Below, one piece after another: positions 1 through 8,086 of a DNA stretch of 64,000 nucleotides. The translations under genes and the position numbers were made by a program. The notes beneath the pieces were generated by a model. It made no database searches and had not been told where the DNA came from. It saw only the letters and a list, made by a program, of their open reading frames with translations. Position 1 is the stretch's first letter; each line of letters opens with the position of its first letter. The DNA is from Methanobacteriota archaeon (GTDB lineage: Archaea > Thermoplasmatota > Poseidoniia > Poseidoniales > Thalassarchaeaceae): the NCBI GenBank assembly GCA_002727275.1, contig PBWO01000034.1, positions 43,785 through 107,784 of the forward strand, given 5' to 3'.

Positions 1-1
1 G

Positions 2-157
2 TTGGCCGATGAAGCGTTTGTCACCGGTACTTTCGCAGGGCTCACGCCAGTAGTATCGTTCGATGATGAGCCAGTCGGAGAGGGAAGTCGTGGCCCAATG
101 TGCGAGAGGCTACAAAATCTGTACATCGAATTGGTAAGGAGTGAGAGCAGTGATTGA
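2..157 (+). CDS. Class IV aminotransferase, C-terminal fragment (IlvE-like)
   Basis: Only the last 51 codons are in the window; the gene starts before base 1. Reading frame 2 gives LADEAFVTGTFAGLTPV followed by a charged tail that ends in TGA. The segment DEAFVTGTFAGLTPV matches the conserved C-terminal part of fold-type IV PLP aminotransferases such as branched-chain amino acid aminotransferase and D-amino acid aminotransferase, where the T-G-T/S stretch contacts the cofactor phosphate. The catalytic lysine lies upstream and cannot be seen. The gene overlaps the next gene by 17 bp, so the two are probably cotranscribed and translationally coupled. Substrate specificity cannot be judged from this fragment. 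Confidence 0.8.
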   Translation: MADEAFVTGTFAGLTPVVSFDDEPVGEGSRGPMCERLQNLYIELVRSESSD

Positions 158-881
158 GGGATGCAGAATCGCAATGTGGTCTGGCCCTAGGAACATCTCT
201 ACAGCAATGATGTACTCTTTTGAGAATAGGAACGACTGCTGTGCTATTGACGAACCATTCTACGCCCATTATCTAGAACAGACTGGAGTTGAACACCCCG
301 GCGCCCAGAAGGTGATTGATAACTATGAGACGGATTATCACAAAATTACCCAAGTGCTCTCAGGAGAGTCTCCCGAAGAGTCAGAAATCTGGTATCAAAA
401 GCACATGTGCCACCATATCCCTCTAGGAGCCGATCTTGACTGGATTAAGAATGTAACCAACTGCTTTTTGATTCGAGATCCAAGAGAGGTTCTACTGTCT
501 CTTTCCAAGATCACTCACGAAGTCTCCCTATGGGCTACGGGCCTCCCCCAACAACTCATGTTGCTCGAGCGAGCCTTACAAGATGACACCAAACCTCCAA
601 TTCTAGATTCACGAGACATTCTTGAGAATCCCCGAGAGATGCTCGGGATGCTTTGTCACGAATTAGACATTCAATTCTCCGAGTCGATGCTGACTTGGGA
701 GGCCGGACCTAGGGATTGTGATGGGATCTGGGGGGAGTATTGGTACGAATCGGTTTGGTCCTCCACCGGTTTCTCACCATACAGCCCCCGAACAGGGAAA
801 CTATCGTCCTCATTAGAGTCAGTTCTGGAAGATGCAATGCCACTATATCTCGAACTGCACTCCAAGAGGATTAGGCTGTAA
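141..881 (+). CDS. Sulfotransferase-like protein
   Basis: A 246-residue protein starting at GTG, 17 bp inside the upstream aminotransferase gene. Residues 12-26 contain WSGPRNISTAMMYSF, the phosphosulfate-binding loop of a sulfotransferase/P-loop fold; residues 112-121 read RDPREVLLS, like the 3'-phosphate binding segment (RDPRDV). The family is known as the sulfotransferase-like domain that in some bacteria and eukaryotes is fused to a branched-chain aminotransferase-like protein. Here the same two parts are separate overlapping genes. By family, the protein would bind PAPS or a related nucleotide, but the real acceptor and even the activity are unproven. It is cytosolic: no signal peptide or membrane segment is visible. 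It ends directly against the convergent surface-protein gene. Confidence 0.75.
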   Translation: MRAVIEGCRIAMWSGPRNISTAMMYSFENRNDCCAIDEPFYAHYLEQTGVEHPGAQKVIDNYETDYHKITQVLSGESPEESEIWYQKHMCHHIPLGADLDWIKNVTNCFLIRDPREVLLSLSKITHEVSLWATGLPQQLMLLERALQDDTKPPILDSRDILENPREMLGMLCHELDIQFSESMLTWEAGPRDCDGIWGEYWYESVWSSTGFSPYSPRTGKLSSSLESVLEDAMPLYLELHSKRIRL

Positions 882-3800
882 TCAGTCCCTCATGAGTCTG
901 CGCAATCTTGCCTCAAACTCATCTTCTGGCCCCGGCTCGGGTTCGGACTCTGCAACCTCCGATTCTTCCAGCGGGGTATCCGAATCTGCGACTTTCTCTT
1001 CTGGAAGCTCGGGTGGGATTTCCTTGCTTAGCATCTTTTCCTCAGCTGCACTCATTGCCATCTCCATCAACTGCTTTCCTTCTCGATTGTTCCTAATTAT
1101 CCATGCTAAGGCGACACTAACTCCAATCACTAGAACTGCAGCAGCCACAGAGGTCCCCAAATCGGGGAATCTCGATGGCTCTACAGCACCACCTGATAGA
1201 ATCACTCGCCCCTCATTATCATTGGAATTAGAGTCAATATCCCAAGGGAATGAGCACCCGATTGTCACTACTAACTCTTCGCCATCCTGTGATACACTAG
1301 GGCGACTGACCTCAAAGGCAACTGGGAACAGAGCAGTCAAATCGACACTGTGTGACATGCTATATTCTCCGACGTCCAGAGTCAGACTACAGTCTGCATC
1401 ATATTGAGCCAATAGTTCCTTTACATTCTCACTCCGCTGCCAAGAAACCCTAATTTTCTGAGATTCTCCTTCTCCCTCAAGCTCAACATCAATAATTCCG
1501 ATATTCCAGTCAACACGTCTAATTTCGTAAGTCTTTGTTGATTGATAGACCAAAACTCCCCTTCCGTCTAGGAGCCTCAATACAAGATCCCTGTTCCCTG
1601 GCTCTGGAGACCAATTGTCTGCACTCAGATTAATCGGCCCTAACGAAGCATTCTCTGTAACAACGCCTGTCGATGATGATAACATTCCACCTTGATCATC
1701 GATTAGCATCATCGTGTATTGGAATCGATCGGTTCCATTCATTATTGTGCATTGCGCTAAAACATCTTCCAGCGGCCCTGAGATGCTACAGGTTGAAATT
1801 CTCGTAGATGGTTCGGAAGAGTGTACTAGATAATCGAGAGTCACGGTGCCAATTGTAATCTGACCTACTCCAGAACTCAGTACTGGCAGAGGCCACCCAC
1901 CATCGGATAATGAAGACAGAATGCCCGATGAAGAATCTGTCACAGTGGCATCCGGTGCGGCACCATGGATGTCTATTACAACCTCATCGCCAATCAAACC
2001 TACAATTACAGGCGAGGATGCCCAAGAGTAATCCGTTTGAGTGGTATCCAAAGCAACTTCTCGCTGGTTTCCATCTTCATCTTCAGCCAAGATCCTAATC
2101 GTCTGCAAGCTACCATCCCAGTTTTCAGACGGTATAACCTCAACAGGCACCCCTCTAATTTCCCCTACTCCTAGGACGACTTCCGATTGTCCCGACACTG
2201 TCCATCCAACAGGAAGACTCAGGACGGTGAGGGATATTGTGCTTGGTGCATTACCCTCATTGAGTAGTTCGACTAGCGGGAACCCGCCAGATTCGGAAAC
2301 CATCCATTCTCCCTCGGATGTCATATCGAAATCCCTGATAATTGCAACCCTTAGGGGTAGTGTAATTTCGGCCTCGCCACTTCCATCTCCATCTCTCAGC
2401 CTAATATTCAACTCGACTGCTCTGCCATGTTGGGCAGATTCAGGAGGAGTGATGTTCAGTAACAGTGGTGTAGTTTCGCCAGGAGATAGAACAGGAAGTT
2501 CACTAGGCTCTTCAACAATCCAACCAGCTTCACCACTGACCCAGATTGTAGGATATGGCCTAGAGTCGGCGTTCCCTATCTGTGCCACAGTTAATTCAAC
2601 CTGAGAGCCAAAAGGGTCGACTTCGAGATTTGCCTGATCAGCGTAAACGGCCCAACCAGGAACTCTAGTGACCTCAAGTCGGAAGGTGAATGAGGACATA
2701 TTCTGTCCTTGAGCTAAAGCATTCACTGAGACTTCTATTACAGAACCATTCCAAGCATCTGTTGGAATTGAAACATTCACCAGGAGTAAGACAGATTCAT
2801 TCACCCCTATCTCCTGTCCAGAATCTCCGTAAACTGCCCAAGTTGAAGAATCATCATCTCCAATTAGGCTGAGATTGTAGCTGGTCTGTAAATTCAGATT
2901 ATCAATCAGATTACCCTCATTGGTAGAAATGAAATCGACTGAGAAAACCGAACCGGGATTGACTGGATAAGTTGCACCTTCGGACAAGGTTATTCCTCCG
3001 ACAAATGCATCAATATCCCATCTGTGATCCTGCCTAGCTTGGAGGAGAACAGTTTCGAAATCACTGACCGAGTAATCGCCTTGAGAGGTCATGATAATCG
3101 AGATAGCCACAGGATGTCCTGCGGGAGTAGTCTCAGGAAGAGAAACCATGACTGGGATATTGGTTAGGCTACCTGCACCAAGGGTGACGACATCGTTTGT
3201 GAAAGAGACTATTACACCAGGATCTTGGGTTATGTTTTCATCAATTTCGACTTGGTGACTCAGGCGATATGAATCCGCACCATTGCCTGGATTCTCCAAT
3301 CTCACCATAACTAATGTCTCCTCATCAACATCTACAGTCAGTGGCTGTTCTGTTGGAGAGGTGACCAGGATGGCCGCCCTGTGGATTTGCAATACCTCTA
3401 GAGACATCCGCATTACATGATTGGAGGACTCAGAGCTAGAATCACTGAATGAATGAAATGCAGGCGGAGTATCGGCAGGAAGATCAAGGTGCAGATGGCC
3501 GGAGGCCAGATTTCCAGGAGTGCCCGACATTACTACCAAGTCTCCTTCGATAGAAAGACTTCCAGTTGCATTCCAAATCCAACCCTCTATGGCCATCCCA
3601 GACTCAGAAAGTGACCAAGTCAACTCATTCGAATCAGATGGCATGTTAGCTTGCAGCTGCCATTGCAGACCGCTTGCAGGAACGCTTCTTTGATGGACAT
3701 CAGCAACTACACCTGAAGCTTCGAAAGAGAGAGAAATAGTCGAACATTCCTCCTCTTCACCACTACCAACGCACATAGTCATCTGTGTACTCACTGAATC

Positions 3801-6530
3801 CTCTAAATTGGCATCTGATGGGACATTCAATCTAGCAGTAACCAGTTTCACTTCGCCAGCAGAAAGGCTGAGTGCTGGAAGCGAATTTCCATCCAAGTCG
3901 TATAGACTGACAACGTTGTCAGTTTGACCATCTCCATCTGTATCGCCCCAGGGGGTCCCTCCGACCTGAACAACTGGCGTTTCTGCTGCATTACCTAGAT
4001 TTTGTACCAAGACCCAAGCGTCCGCCCCTCCACCAATCAGTCCGAAACCGGAACTCGAGGCTGTTCCATCGGGGCCACGCAGCGACAGACCCCTGGTTCT
4101 ATTTGCCTCAACCGGAAGAGAGGAGTAAGAACTGTAGTTCTCAGGGTCAGAATCTAAAGTAATTGTAAGGCCTAGGTGCCCGGTGTCAGAGCCTAGAGCG
4201 TCAGCAGGTGCTAGCACTCTCAATGTCGGACTCCAGGTCTGGTCGACACCTATTTCGATTCCACTAATGCCTCCACTGGTTTCATCTTGCCAAGTCCATC
4301 CTTCAGGCAAGCCACTGCCGTCCACAGCTAGGCTCCAAGTGCCTGCGAGTCTGCCCGTTGAACGAATAGTTGGTAGAGTAACTGTGGATGAACCCGGGTC
4401 AACTCTGACCGGCTCGCTTGGAATTTCAAAACTGGCATTGTAAGTAGGTACGATAACCAAAGACACAGTCTGAGCATCGTTATCTCTTCTAGACTGACTT
4501 ACATTCGAGCCCGGGTCGAGTACCAACTCGAACTCATGCTCACCTAGGGGCCCATCCCAGTAGGCGCTGAAGGACTCTATACTCCCCTCTCCCGTAGGGT
4601 CAACTGGTTCCATGGTTCCGGCTTCATATACTCCGATTAACTGTCCATTGGCATACAACTTGGCTTCTGTCTGGTCGTCAGTATCGGCGGTGCCAACGTT
4701 CTCGAACCAAGCGGTTACTGTTACCTGTTCTCCTGGGTCGGGTTCACTCGGGCTGAAGTCTATTCCTCGTGAATCTACGAGAGGCCTGACGTCGGCGACA
4801 GCATGTGAAATCACAGTGTCTCCAATCACCATGTCGAGGGTAGCATCTCCGTCAATGTCGGCGAAAGAAGGAGCGGACCAGGTACGATGAGGGACTGTGA
4901 TTGATCCGCCCCAGATGTCAGCAACTGTTCCATCCTCGCCGTCATAGGCCCAGACTTTGCGCCCGAAGGCGACCACCATCTCAGGCTCACCACTCCCATC
5001 AATATCCATCCACGCGACCGGAGAGAGTGCAATCTCGTCATTCGTGTTTCCACCTTCTCTTTCCAGGCTCTTTACCCAGGCTTGACTCGGACTTGCCCCT
5101 AGGTCGTGACAACCTGCGTGCCCGTGTCTAGTAAGTATGTTCTCCTCGGACCATGTTATCCAGCAGACCCTGTCATGTTGTCCATCTCCGTCCGTATCTA
5201 CGGCCGTTGGCGGCGCGTCGGCAAATCCGTTAGATGCCTCAAATGACCAAATTTCAGTAGCATTACCGATTTCCATTCCGATGAATTCCGCTCCATCGAC
5301 TGAACTCTGACCGTCTGCGTCTGTAGGGATGGTCAGAATCATCTCTGGATCACTCTGTCCGTCTAGATTCGCGATAATTGGGCCGGGAAGCCTAACATGT
5401 GGGGCGGAGTCACTATTGCTCTCTCCCGGACCAAGGGAATATCCTCCCCAATTGTTCTCACCGTCATCATGGTCAAGTTTCCAAACCCACATCGAGCCCG
5501 TGCTATCCTGAATGGTAGTTAGAAGGACAAATCCAGTATTATCATCGGTACGAGCGAAAGCAGGATCAGAAGGATGCGTCCCCTTGTCGAGTGTGATATC
5601 CCAAAGAAGGGTAGCTCCTGTGTCAGACATCCCCAGAGCAATTACTTGAGGGCTATTATCGGATGAATCCTCAATCGCAGCGATTACCAGTTCAGCATCC
5701 CCGTCGAAATCGAGATCGGCTAACAACGGCTGAGTCGTTGGCTTATGGCCTCCTAGGGTGGATGATGCATAAGGCCCATCGGGGCTACTGATGAACAGGC
5801 TGGTGTCCGTCCAACTCCACATCAGTTCACTGGATTCACTCGCAGAAGACCAACCGGTGACCGAACAAGTCAGCCTAGGGGACCACGCGTCAATTCTCAA
5901 ATCTCCTGCCGAGTCGTCGTATACTACGAGTACTTCCTGCATCCCATCTCCGTCTATATCGACAACCAATGGCGCTGCCTTCACGTACTCAGTCTGTCCT
6001 AAGTCAGCCTCCCATGCCAATTCAGAATCCTCTCCTTCGATTATTCTCAGGTATGTAGGGTCAGACGACGAGGACTTCTGGACTAGAATTGTGAAAAGAG
6101 ACTCTCCTGCACAGCGCTCTGACGCACCATCTCCTATGGAAATAGAAGCTGAGAGATCTGCGATTGGAGTCGAAAGTGAATCAGTCCCGATAGAATATGA
6201 GCCGTAGACCCAATTAACTGCAGGCTCAACAATTGACTTGAACTCTGAGGCATCCTGTGGTAATCCATCGCCCGCACCACCGTCTGGCCCGTGTCCTGGA
6301 ACTACTGCCAACCTGTCCGAAGTTCTTCCTGATTGCGGCCAAGGCTGACCGCCATCTGTCCATGGATCTTGAGTCCCATCTCCAGTTTCTGCTTTCTGTC
6401 CAAGATCAGTAACTGATAGTACCGGAGAGAGCGACATCGCCAGTAACAAGGCTACCCCCAGCGCTGCTTGACGCAGTCTTAAGGTCCGGAGTACAGGTGG
6501 ACACGATGTCATCAGAACGGGAGATGGCAT
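882..6530 (-). CDS. Giant secreted surface protein with FG-GAP/VCBS propeller, CARDB and NEW3-like domains
   Basis: An 1882-residue protein. Residues 1-40 look like a signal peptide (basic start, then a hydrophobic core ALGVALLLAMSLSP). Roughly residues 150-600 hold repeated FG-GAP/VCBS-type blades with calcium-like DxDxDG motifs (VVDIDGDGMQEVLVVYD, LADLDFDGDAELVIAAIED, FADIDGDATLDMVIGD). A CARDB-like adhesion domain follows (ENVGTADTDD ... SRRDNDAQTVSL), then a long run of NEW3/Ig-like beta domains with repeated N-P-G-N motifs. A single membrane helix at about 1791-1812 is followed by a 70-residue acidic cytoplasmic tail ending LRRLMRD. The architecture fits an exported, C-terminally anchored adhesin or substrate-binding surface protein; no catalytic domain is recognised. 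A TATA-like box lies 27 nt before the ATG, so the mRNA is probably leaderless. Confidence 0.8.
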   Translation of the reverse strand: MPSPVLMTSCPPVLRTLRLRQAALGVALLLAMSLSPVLSVTDLGQKAETGDGTQDPWTDGGQPWPQSGRTSDRLAVVPGHGPDGGAGDGLPQDASEFKSIVEPAVNWVYGSYSIGTDSLSTPIADLSASISIGDGASERCAGESLFTILVQKSSSSDPTYLRIIEGEDSELAWEADLGQTEYVKAAPLVVDIDGDGMQEVLVVYDDSAGDLRIDAWSPRLTCSVTGWSSASESSELMWSWTDTSLFISSPDGPYASSTLGGHKPTTQPLLADLDFDGDAELVIAAIEDSSDNSPQVIALGMSDTGATLLWDITLDKGTHPSDPAFARTDDNTGFVLLTTIQDSTGSMWVWKLDHDDGENNWGGYSLGPGESNSDSAPHVRLPGPIIANLDGQSDPEMILTIPTDADGQSSVDGAEFIGMEIGNATEIWSFEASNGFADAPPTAVDTDGDGQHDRVCWITWSEENILTRHGHAGCHDLGASPSQAWVKSLEREGGNTNDEIALSPVAWMDIDGSGEPEMVVAFGRKVWAYDGEDGTVADIWGGSITVPHRTWSAPSFADIDGDATLDMVIGDTVISHAVADVRPLVDSRGIDFSPSEPDPGEQVTVTAWFENVGTADTDDQTEAKLYANGQLIGVYEAGTMEPVDPTGEGSIESFSAYWDGPLGEHEFELVLDPGSNVSQSRRDNDAQTVSLVIVPTYNASFEIPSEPVRVDPGSSTVTLPTIRSTGRLAGTWSLAVDGSGLPEGWTWQDETSGGISGIEIGVDQTWSPTLRVLAPADALGSDTGHLGLTITLDSDPENYSSYSSLPVEANRTRGLSLRGPDGTASSSGFGLIGGGADAWVLVQNLGNAAETPVVQVGGTPWGDTDGDGQTDNVVSLYDLDGNSLPALSLSAGEVKLVTARLNVPSDANLEDSVSTQMTMCVGSGEEEECSTISLSFEASGVVADVHQRSVPASGLQWQLQANMPSDSNELTWSLSESGMAIEGWIWNATGSLSIEGDLVVMSGTPGNLASGHLHLDLPADTPPAFHSFSDSSSESSNHVMRMSLEVLQIHRAAILVTSPTEQPLTVDVDEETLVMVRLENPGNGADSYRLSHQVEIDENITQDPGVIVSFTNDVVTLGAGSLTNIPVMVSLPETTPAGHPVAISIIMTSQGDYSVSDFETVLLQARQDHRWDIDAFVGGITLSEGATYPVNPGSVFSVDFISTNEGNLIDNLNLQTSYNLSLIGDDDSSTWAVYGDSGQEIGVNESVLLLVNVSIPTDAWNGSVIEVSVNALAQGQNMSSFTFRLEVTRVPGWAVYADQANLEVDPFGSQVELTVAQIGNADSRPYPTIWVSGEAGWIVEEPSELPVLSPGETTPLLLNITPPESAQHGRAVELNIRLRDGDGSGEAEITLPLRVAIIRDFDMTSEGEWMVSESGGFPLVELLNEGNAPSTISLTVLSLPVGWTVSGQSEVVLGVGEIRGVPVEVIPSENWDGSLQTIRILAEDEDGNQREVALDTTQTDYSWASSPVIVGLIGDEVVIDIHGAAPDATVTDSSSGILSSLSDGGWPLPVLSSGVGQITIGTVTLDYLVHSSEPSTRISTCSISGPLEDVLAQCTIMNGTDRFQYTMMLIDDQGGMLSSSTGVVTENASLGPINLSADNWSPEPGNRDLVLRLLDGRGVLVYQSTKTYEIRRVDWNIGIIDVELEGEGESQKIRVSWQRSENVKELLAQYDADCSLTLDVGEYSMSHSVDLTALFPVAFEVSRPSVSQDGEELVVTIGCSFPWDIDSNSNDNEGRVILSGGAVEPSRFPDLGTSVAAAVLVIGVSVALAWIIRNNREGKQLMEMAMSAAEEKMLSKEIPPELPEEKVADSDTPLEESEVAESEPEPGPEDEFEARLRRLMRD

Positions 6531-6554
6531 TTCGAATCCACTTGAACATTCGCC

Positions 6555-6560
6555 CTATAC
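6555..6560 (-). promoter_or_regulatory. TATA-like box for the giant surface-protein gene
   Basis: On the minus strand the spacer reads GTATAG, centred about 27 nt upstream of the ATG at 6530. That is the usual archaeal distance from TATA box to transcription start, so transcription would begin at or next to the start codon. The assignment is by spacing and base composition only. Confidence 0.5.
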
Positions 6561-6566
6561 TCTCAC

Positions 6567-6583
6567 TCAGACCTACGGTCTGA
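6567..6583. promoter_or_regulatory. 17-bp perfect 7-3-7 palindrome, possible operator
   Basis: TCAGACC-TAC-GGTCTGA is a perfect inverted repeat with 7-bp arms and a 3-bp spacer. It lies 6 bp upstream of the minus-strand TATA box, between the divergent giant surface-protein gene and the rpo7 operon. Read in the direction of the surface-protein gene the spacer is GTA, the same as in the 7-3-7 palindrome at 15256-15272. The location suits a dimeric regulator binding at the promoter, but a role is not shown. Confidence 0.45.
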
Positions 6584-6625
6584 AAGGGCCTTGGGTTCAG
6601 CCGAATGGAAGTTTCCACCGTTGCG

Positions 6626-6633
6626 CTTATACA
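6626..6633 (+). promoter_or_regulatory. TATA-like box for the rpo7 operon
   Basis: CTTATACA is the best TATA-like sequence between the divergent genes on the plus strand. At 25-27 nt spacing it predicts a transcription start near 6654-6657, that is, at the first base of the foldable leader at 6657-6739, giving a leader of about 100 nt before rpo7. Confidence 0.45.
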
Positions 6634-6656
6634 GGACGGGTCGGTCGCCGGGTCGC

Positions 6657-6739
6657 AAGGAACTCTCCTCCAGAGGTAATGCCGATGAGGGACGGGAGGC
6701 GAACTCCCTTCCTTTGGCTGTCCTCCGGGCGAGTTCCTT
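6657..6739 (+). ncRNA. Putative structured 5' leader of the rpo7-spt4-rps24e-rps27ae operon
   Basis: AAGGAACTC at 6657-6665 pairs perfectly over 9 bp with GAGTTCCTT at 6731-6739. Inside this stem, GGGAG/CTCCC (6694-6698 with 6704-6708, loop GCGAA) forms a hairpin, itself flanked by GCC at 6681-6683 and GGC at 6717-6719, which can pair. The predicted transcription start coincides with the outer stem, so the element would be the first part of the mRNA. It may be an autoregulatory leader or a separate small RNA. No known RNA family is recognised. Confidence 0.45.
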
Positions 6740-6753
6740 AGGAGCCCGAAAAT

Positions 6754-7311
6754 ATGTACAGCCTCGTAACTAGAGAGGACACCATACGCATTCCAGCCGA
6801 GTACATCCGTGCTGGCAGAAAACTCGAGGAGCACATCGATGAACTGGCCCACGATGCCTTCGAGGGACGCTTTGACGAGAATGAGGATTACACTCTGCTG
6901 ACCTTTGATCACGAGGCTGTAGGCAGAGGTAAGATTATCCACGGCGATGGAGCAATCTACCAGAATGTCCGCTTCAAGGCCCTAATCTTCACGATGGACA
7001 ACAATGAGGTCATCGATGGGGCTGTTTCGGAGATTTCCGAGTACGGCGCCTTCGTCAGAATCGGACCCGTCGAGGCCCTACTGCACAAGTCCCAGATACT
7101 TGACGAACCCGTCCAAGTACATCTTGGTGCTCAGAGTAAGAGAATTGAGGGTACACAGAGCGGTAAGCACCTCGAAGAAGGCTCTCCTGTACGCTCGAGA
7201 ATCGTCTCGAAGTCAATCAATCAGAATGATCCTAGATCATCGAAGATAGGCCTGAATTGCAAGATGGAAGGTCTCGGAGCTTTCGGATGGCTAGGCGAGG
7301 AGGACGATTGA
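6754..7311 (+). CDS. rpo7: DNA-directed RNA polymerase subunit Rpo7 (E')
   Basis: A 185-residue homologue of archaeal RpoE'/eukaryotic Rpb7, which with Rpo4 forms the RNA polymerase stalk. The N-terminal half starts MYSLVTREDTIRIPAEYI and carries the RNP-like fold; an S1/OB domain follows from about residue 80 (GAVSEISEYGAFVRIGPVEALLHKSQI). It ends with GLNCKMEGLGAFGWLGEEDD, the usual C-terminal motif. Length is normal for the family. The ATG follows the possible structured leader and precedes spt4 by one base, an order conserved across euryarchaea. Confidence 0.96.
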   Translation: MYSLVTREDTIRIPAEYIRAGRKLEEHIDELAHDAFEGRFDENEDYTLLTFDHEAVGRGKIIHGDGAIYQNVRFKALIFTMDNNEVIDGAVSEISEYGAFVRIGPVEALLHKSQILDEPVQVHLGAQSKRIEGTQSGKHLEEGSPVRSRIVSKSINQNDPRSSKIGLNCKMEGLGAFGWLGEEDD

Positions 7312-7312
7312 G

Positions 7313-7531
7313 ATGCCAAAGCAACCCTTTGCATGCGGCGAGTGCAACAGGATTCTCCCTGATCCGGAGAAGAAGAATGACCCTCCACAGTGCATGCACT
7401 GCCCCGGGGCTCCAGTAACTACAGATTGGCAAGGATTCGTTGTTATTCTTGACCCTCACCGTTCCGAGGTCGCTAAGAGGCTAAACGTCTCAGATCCGGG
7501 AAACTACGCTTTGAAAGTCAACATCCGATAG
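7313..7531 (+). CDS. spt4: Transcription elongation factor Spt4 (RpoE'')
   Basis: A 72-residue zinc protein. CGEC near the N-terminus and CMHC about 20 residues later form the four-cysteine zinc site of Spt4, and WQGFVVILDP is the conserved region that pairs with the NGN domain of Spt5. The Spt4-Spt5 complex clamps RNA polymerase and supports processive elongation. The start codon follows the rpo7 stop by one base. Directly downstream, GAGGAGG at about 7531-7537 is a strong Shine-Dalgarno sequence for rps24e. Confidence 0.95.
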   Translation: MPKQPFACGECNRILPDPEKKNDPPQCMHCPGAPVTTDWQGFVVILDPHRSEVAKRLNVSDPGNYALKVNIR

Positions 7532-7544
7532 AGGAGGTTTCTAA

Positions 7545-7916
7545 ATGGAAGTTACAGAAAGGAAGGAGAATCCGCTGTTAGACCGTGTTGAGATTCGTTT
7601 TGTGTGGAACCACGCAAACTCGCCGACACCTTCCCTGTCGGACATGAGGGCTGCTGCCGCGAAGGCAGAGCCCGGCGCCAAGAAAGAACTCGTATTCGTC
7701 AAGGATGTAAATACACGATTTGGAATGCCCCAGACTACCGGCCTCGCGCTTGTTTACGGTTCAGCAGAGTCTGCAGAATTAGAGCCCGAGTACGTCAAGA
7801 CCAGACATTCCTCCGAAAGCGAAGTGAAGGCCGCTGACCCTGAGCCCGAACCAGTTCAGGAAGATGCAGCCGGAGACACTCCAGAAGATGATGAGCCCGA
7901 GGGAGGGGATGAGTGA
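7545..7916 (+). CDS. rps24e: 30S ribosomal protein S24e
   Basis: A 123-residue protein whose first 85 residues match S24e: MEVTERKENPLLDRVEIRF at the start, then PSLSDMRAAAAK and FVKDVNTRFGMPQTTGLALVYGSAE. The remaining 40 residues are a Glu/Asp/Pro-rich acidic tail not found in most S24e proteins; acidic extensions are common in this lineage. A strong Shine-Dalgarno (GGAGG) lies 8 nt before the ATG. The stop codon overlaps the S27ae start (TGATG), so translation is probably coupled. Confidence 0.95.
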   Translation: MEVTERKENPLLDRVEIRFVWNHANSPTPSLSDMRAAAAKAEPGAKKELVFVKDVNTRFGMPQTTGLALVYGSAESAELEPEYVKTRHSSESEVKAADPEPEPVQEDAAGDTPEDDEPEGGDE

Positions 7917-8086
7917 TGGGAGAAGGACCAAACCCTAACGCCAAGCACTCAAAGTACTCCGTACAGGACGGAGAGTTGGTTCGAAAGGGAGAGTTCTGCC
8001 CTTCTTGCGGACCCGGGGTCTTCCTAGGAGTTCATTCCAATAGGAAGGTCTGTGGCAAGTGCGGACACTCTGCTGACCTAGAGTGA
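7916..8086 (+). CDS. rps27ae: 30S ribosomal protein S27ae
   Basis: A short gene of 56 residues starting MGEGPNPNAKHSKYSVQDG. CPSC and CGKC, 18 residues apart, form the zinc ribbon of S27ae. The ATG overlaps the S24e stop codon, and the order rpo7-spt4-S24e-S27ae is conserved in euryarchaea. The last 9 bp overlap the end of the convergent gene on the minus strand. Confidence 0.95.
   Translation: MGEGPNPNAKHSKYSVQDGELVRKGEFCPSCGPGVFLGVHSNRKVCGKCGHSADLE

Noticed and set aside
832..1407. Plus-strand 191-codon frame opposite the giant surface-protein gene
   Set aside because: Ser/Thr-rich artefact of the complementary strand; the minus strand has clear domain structure and a membrane helix here.
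6657..6739. H/ACA guide RNA or k-turn RNA
   Set aside because: The stem and loop layout is suggestive, but no ACA box follows the outer stem and the k-turn bases do not line up; left as an unassigned leader.
6406..6942. Minus-strand frame spanning the rpo7 promoter and start
   Set aside because: It runs through the divergent promoter, leader and rpo7 start and has no recognisable domain.
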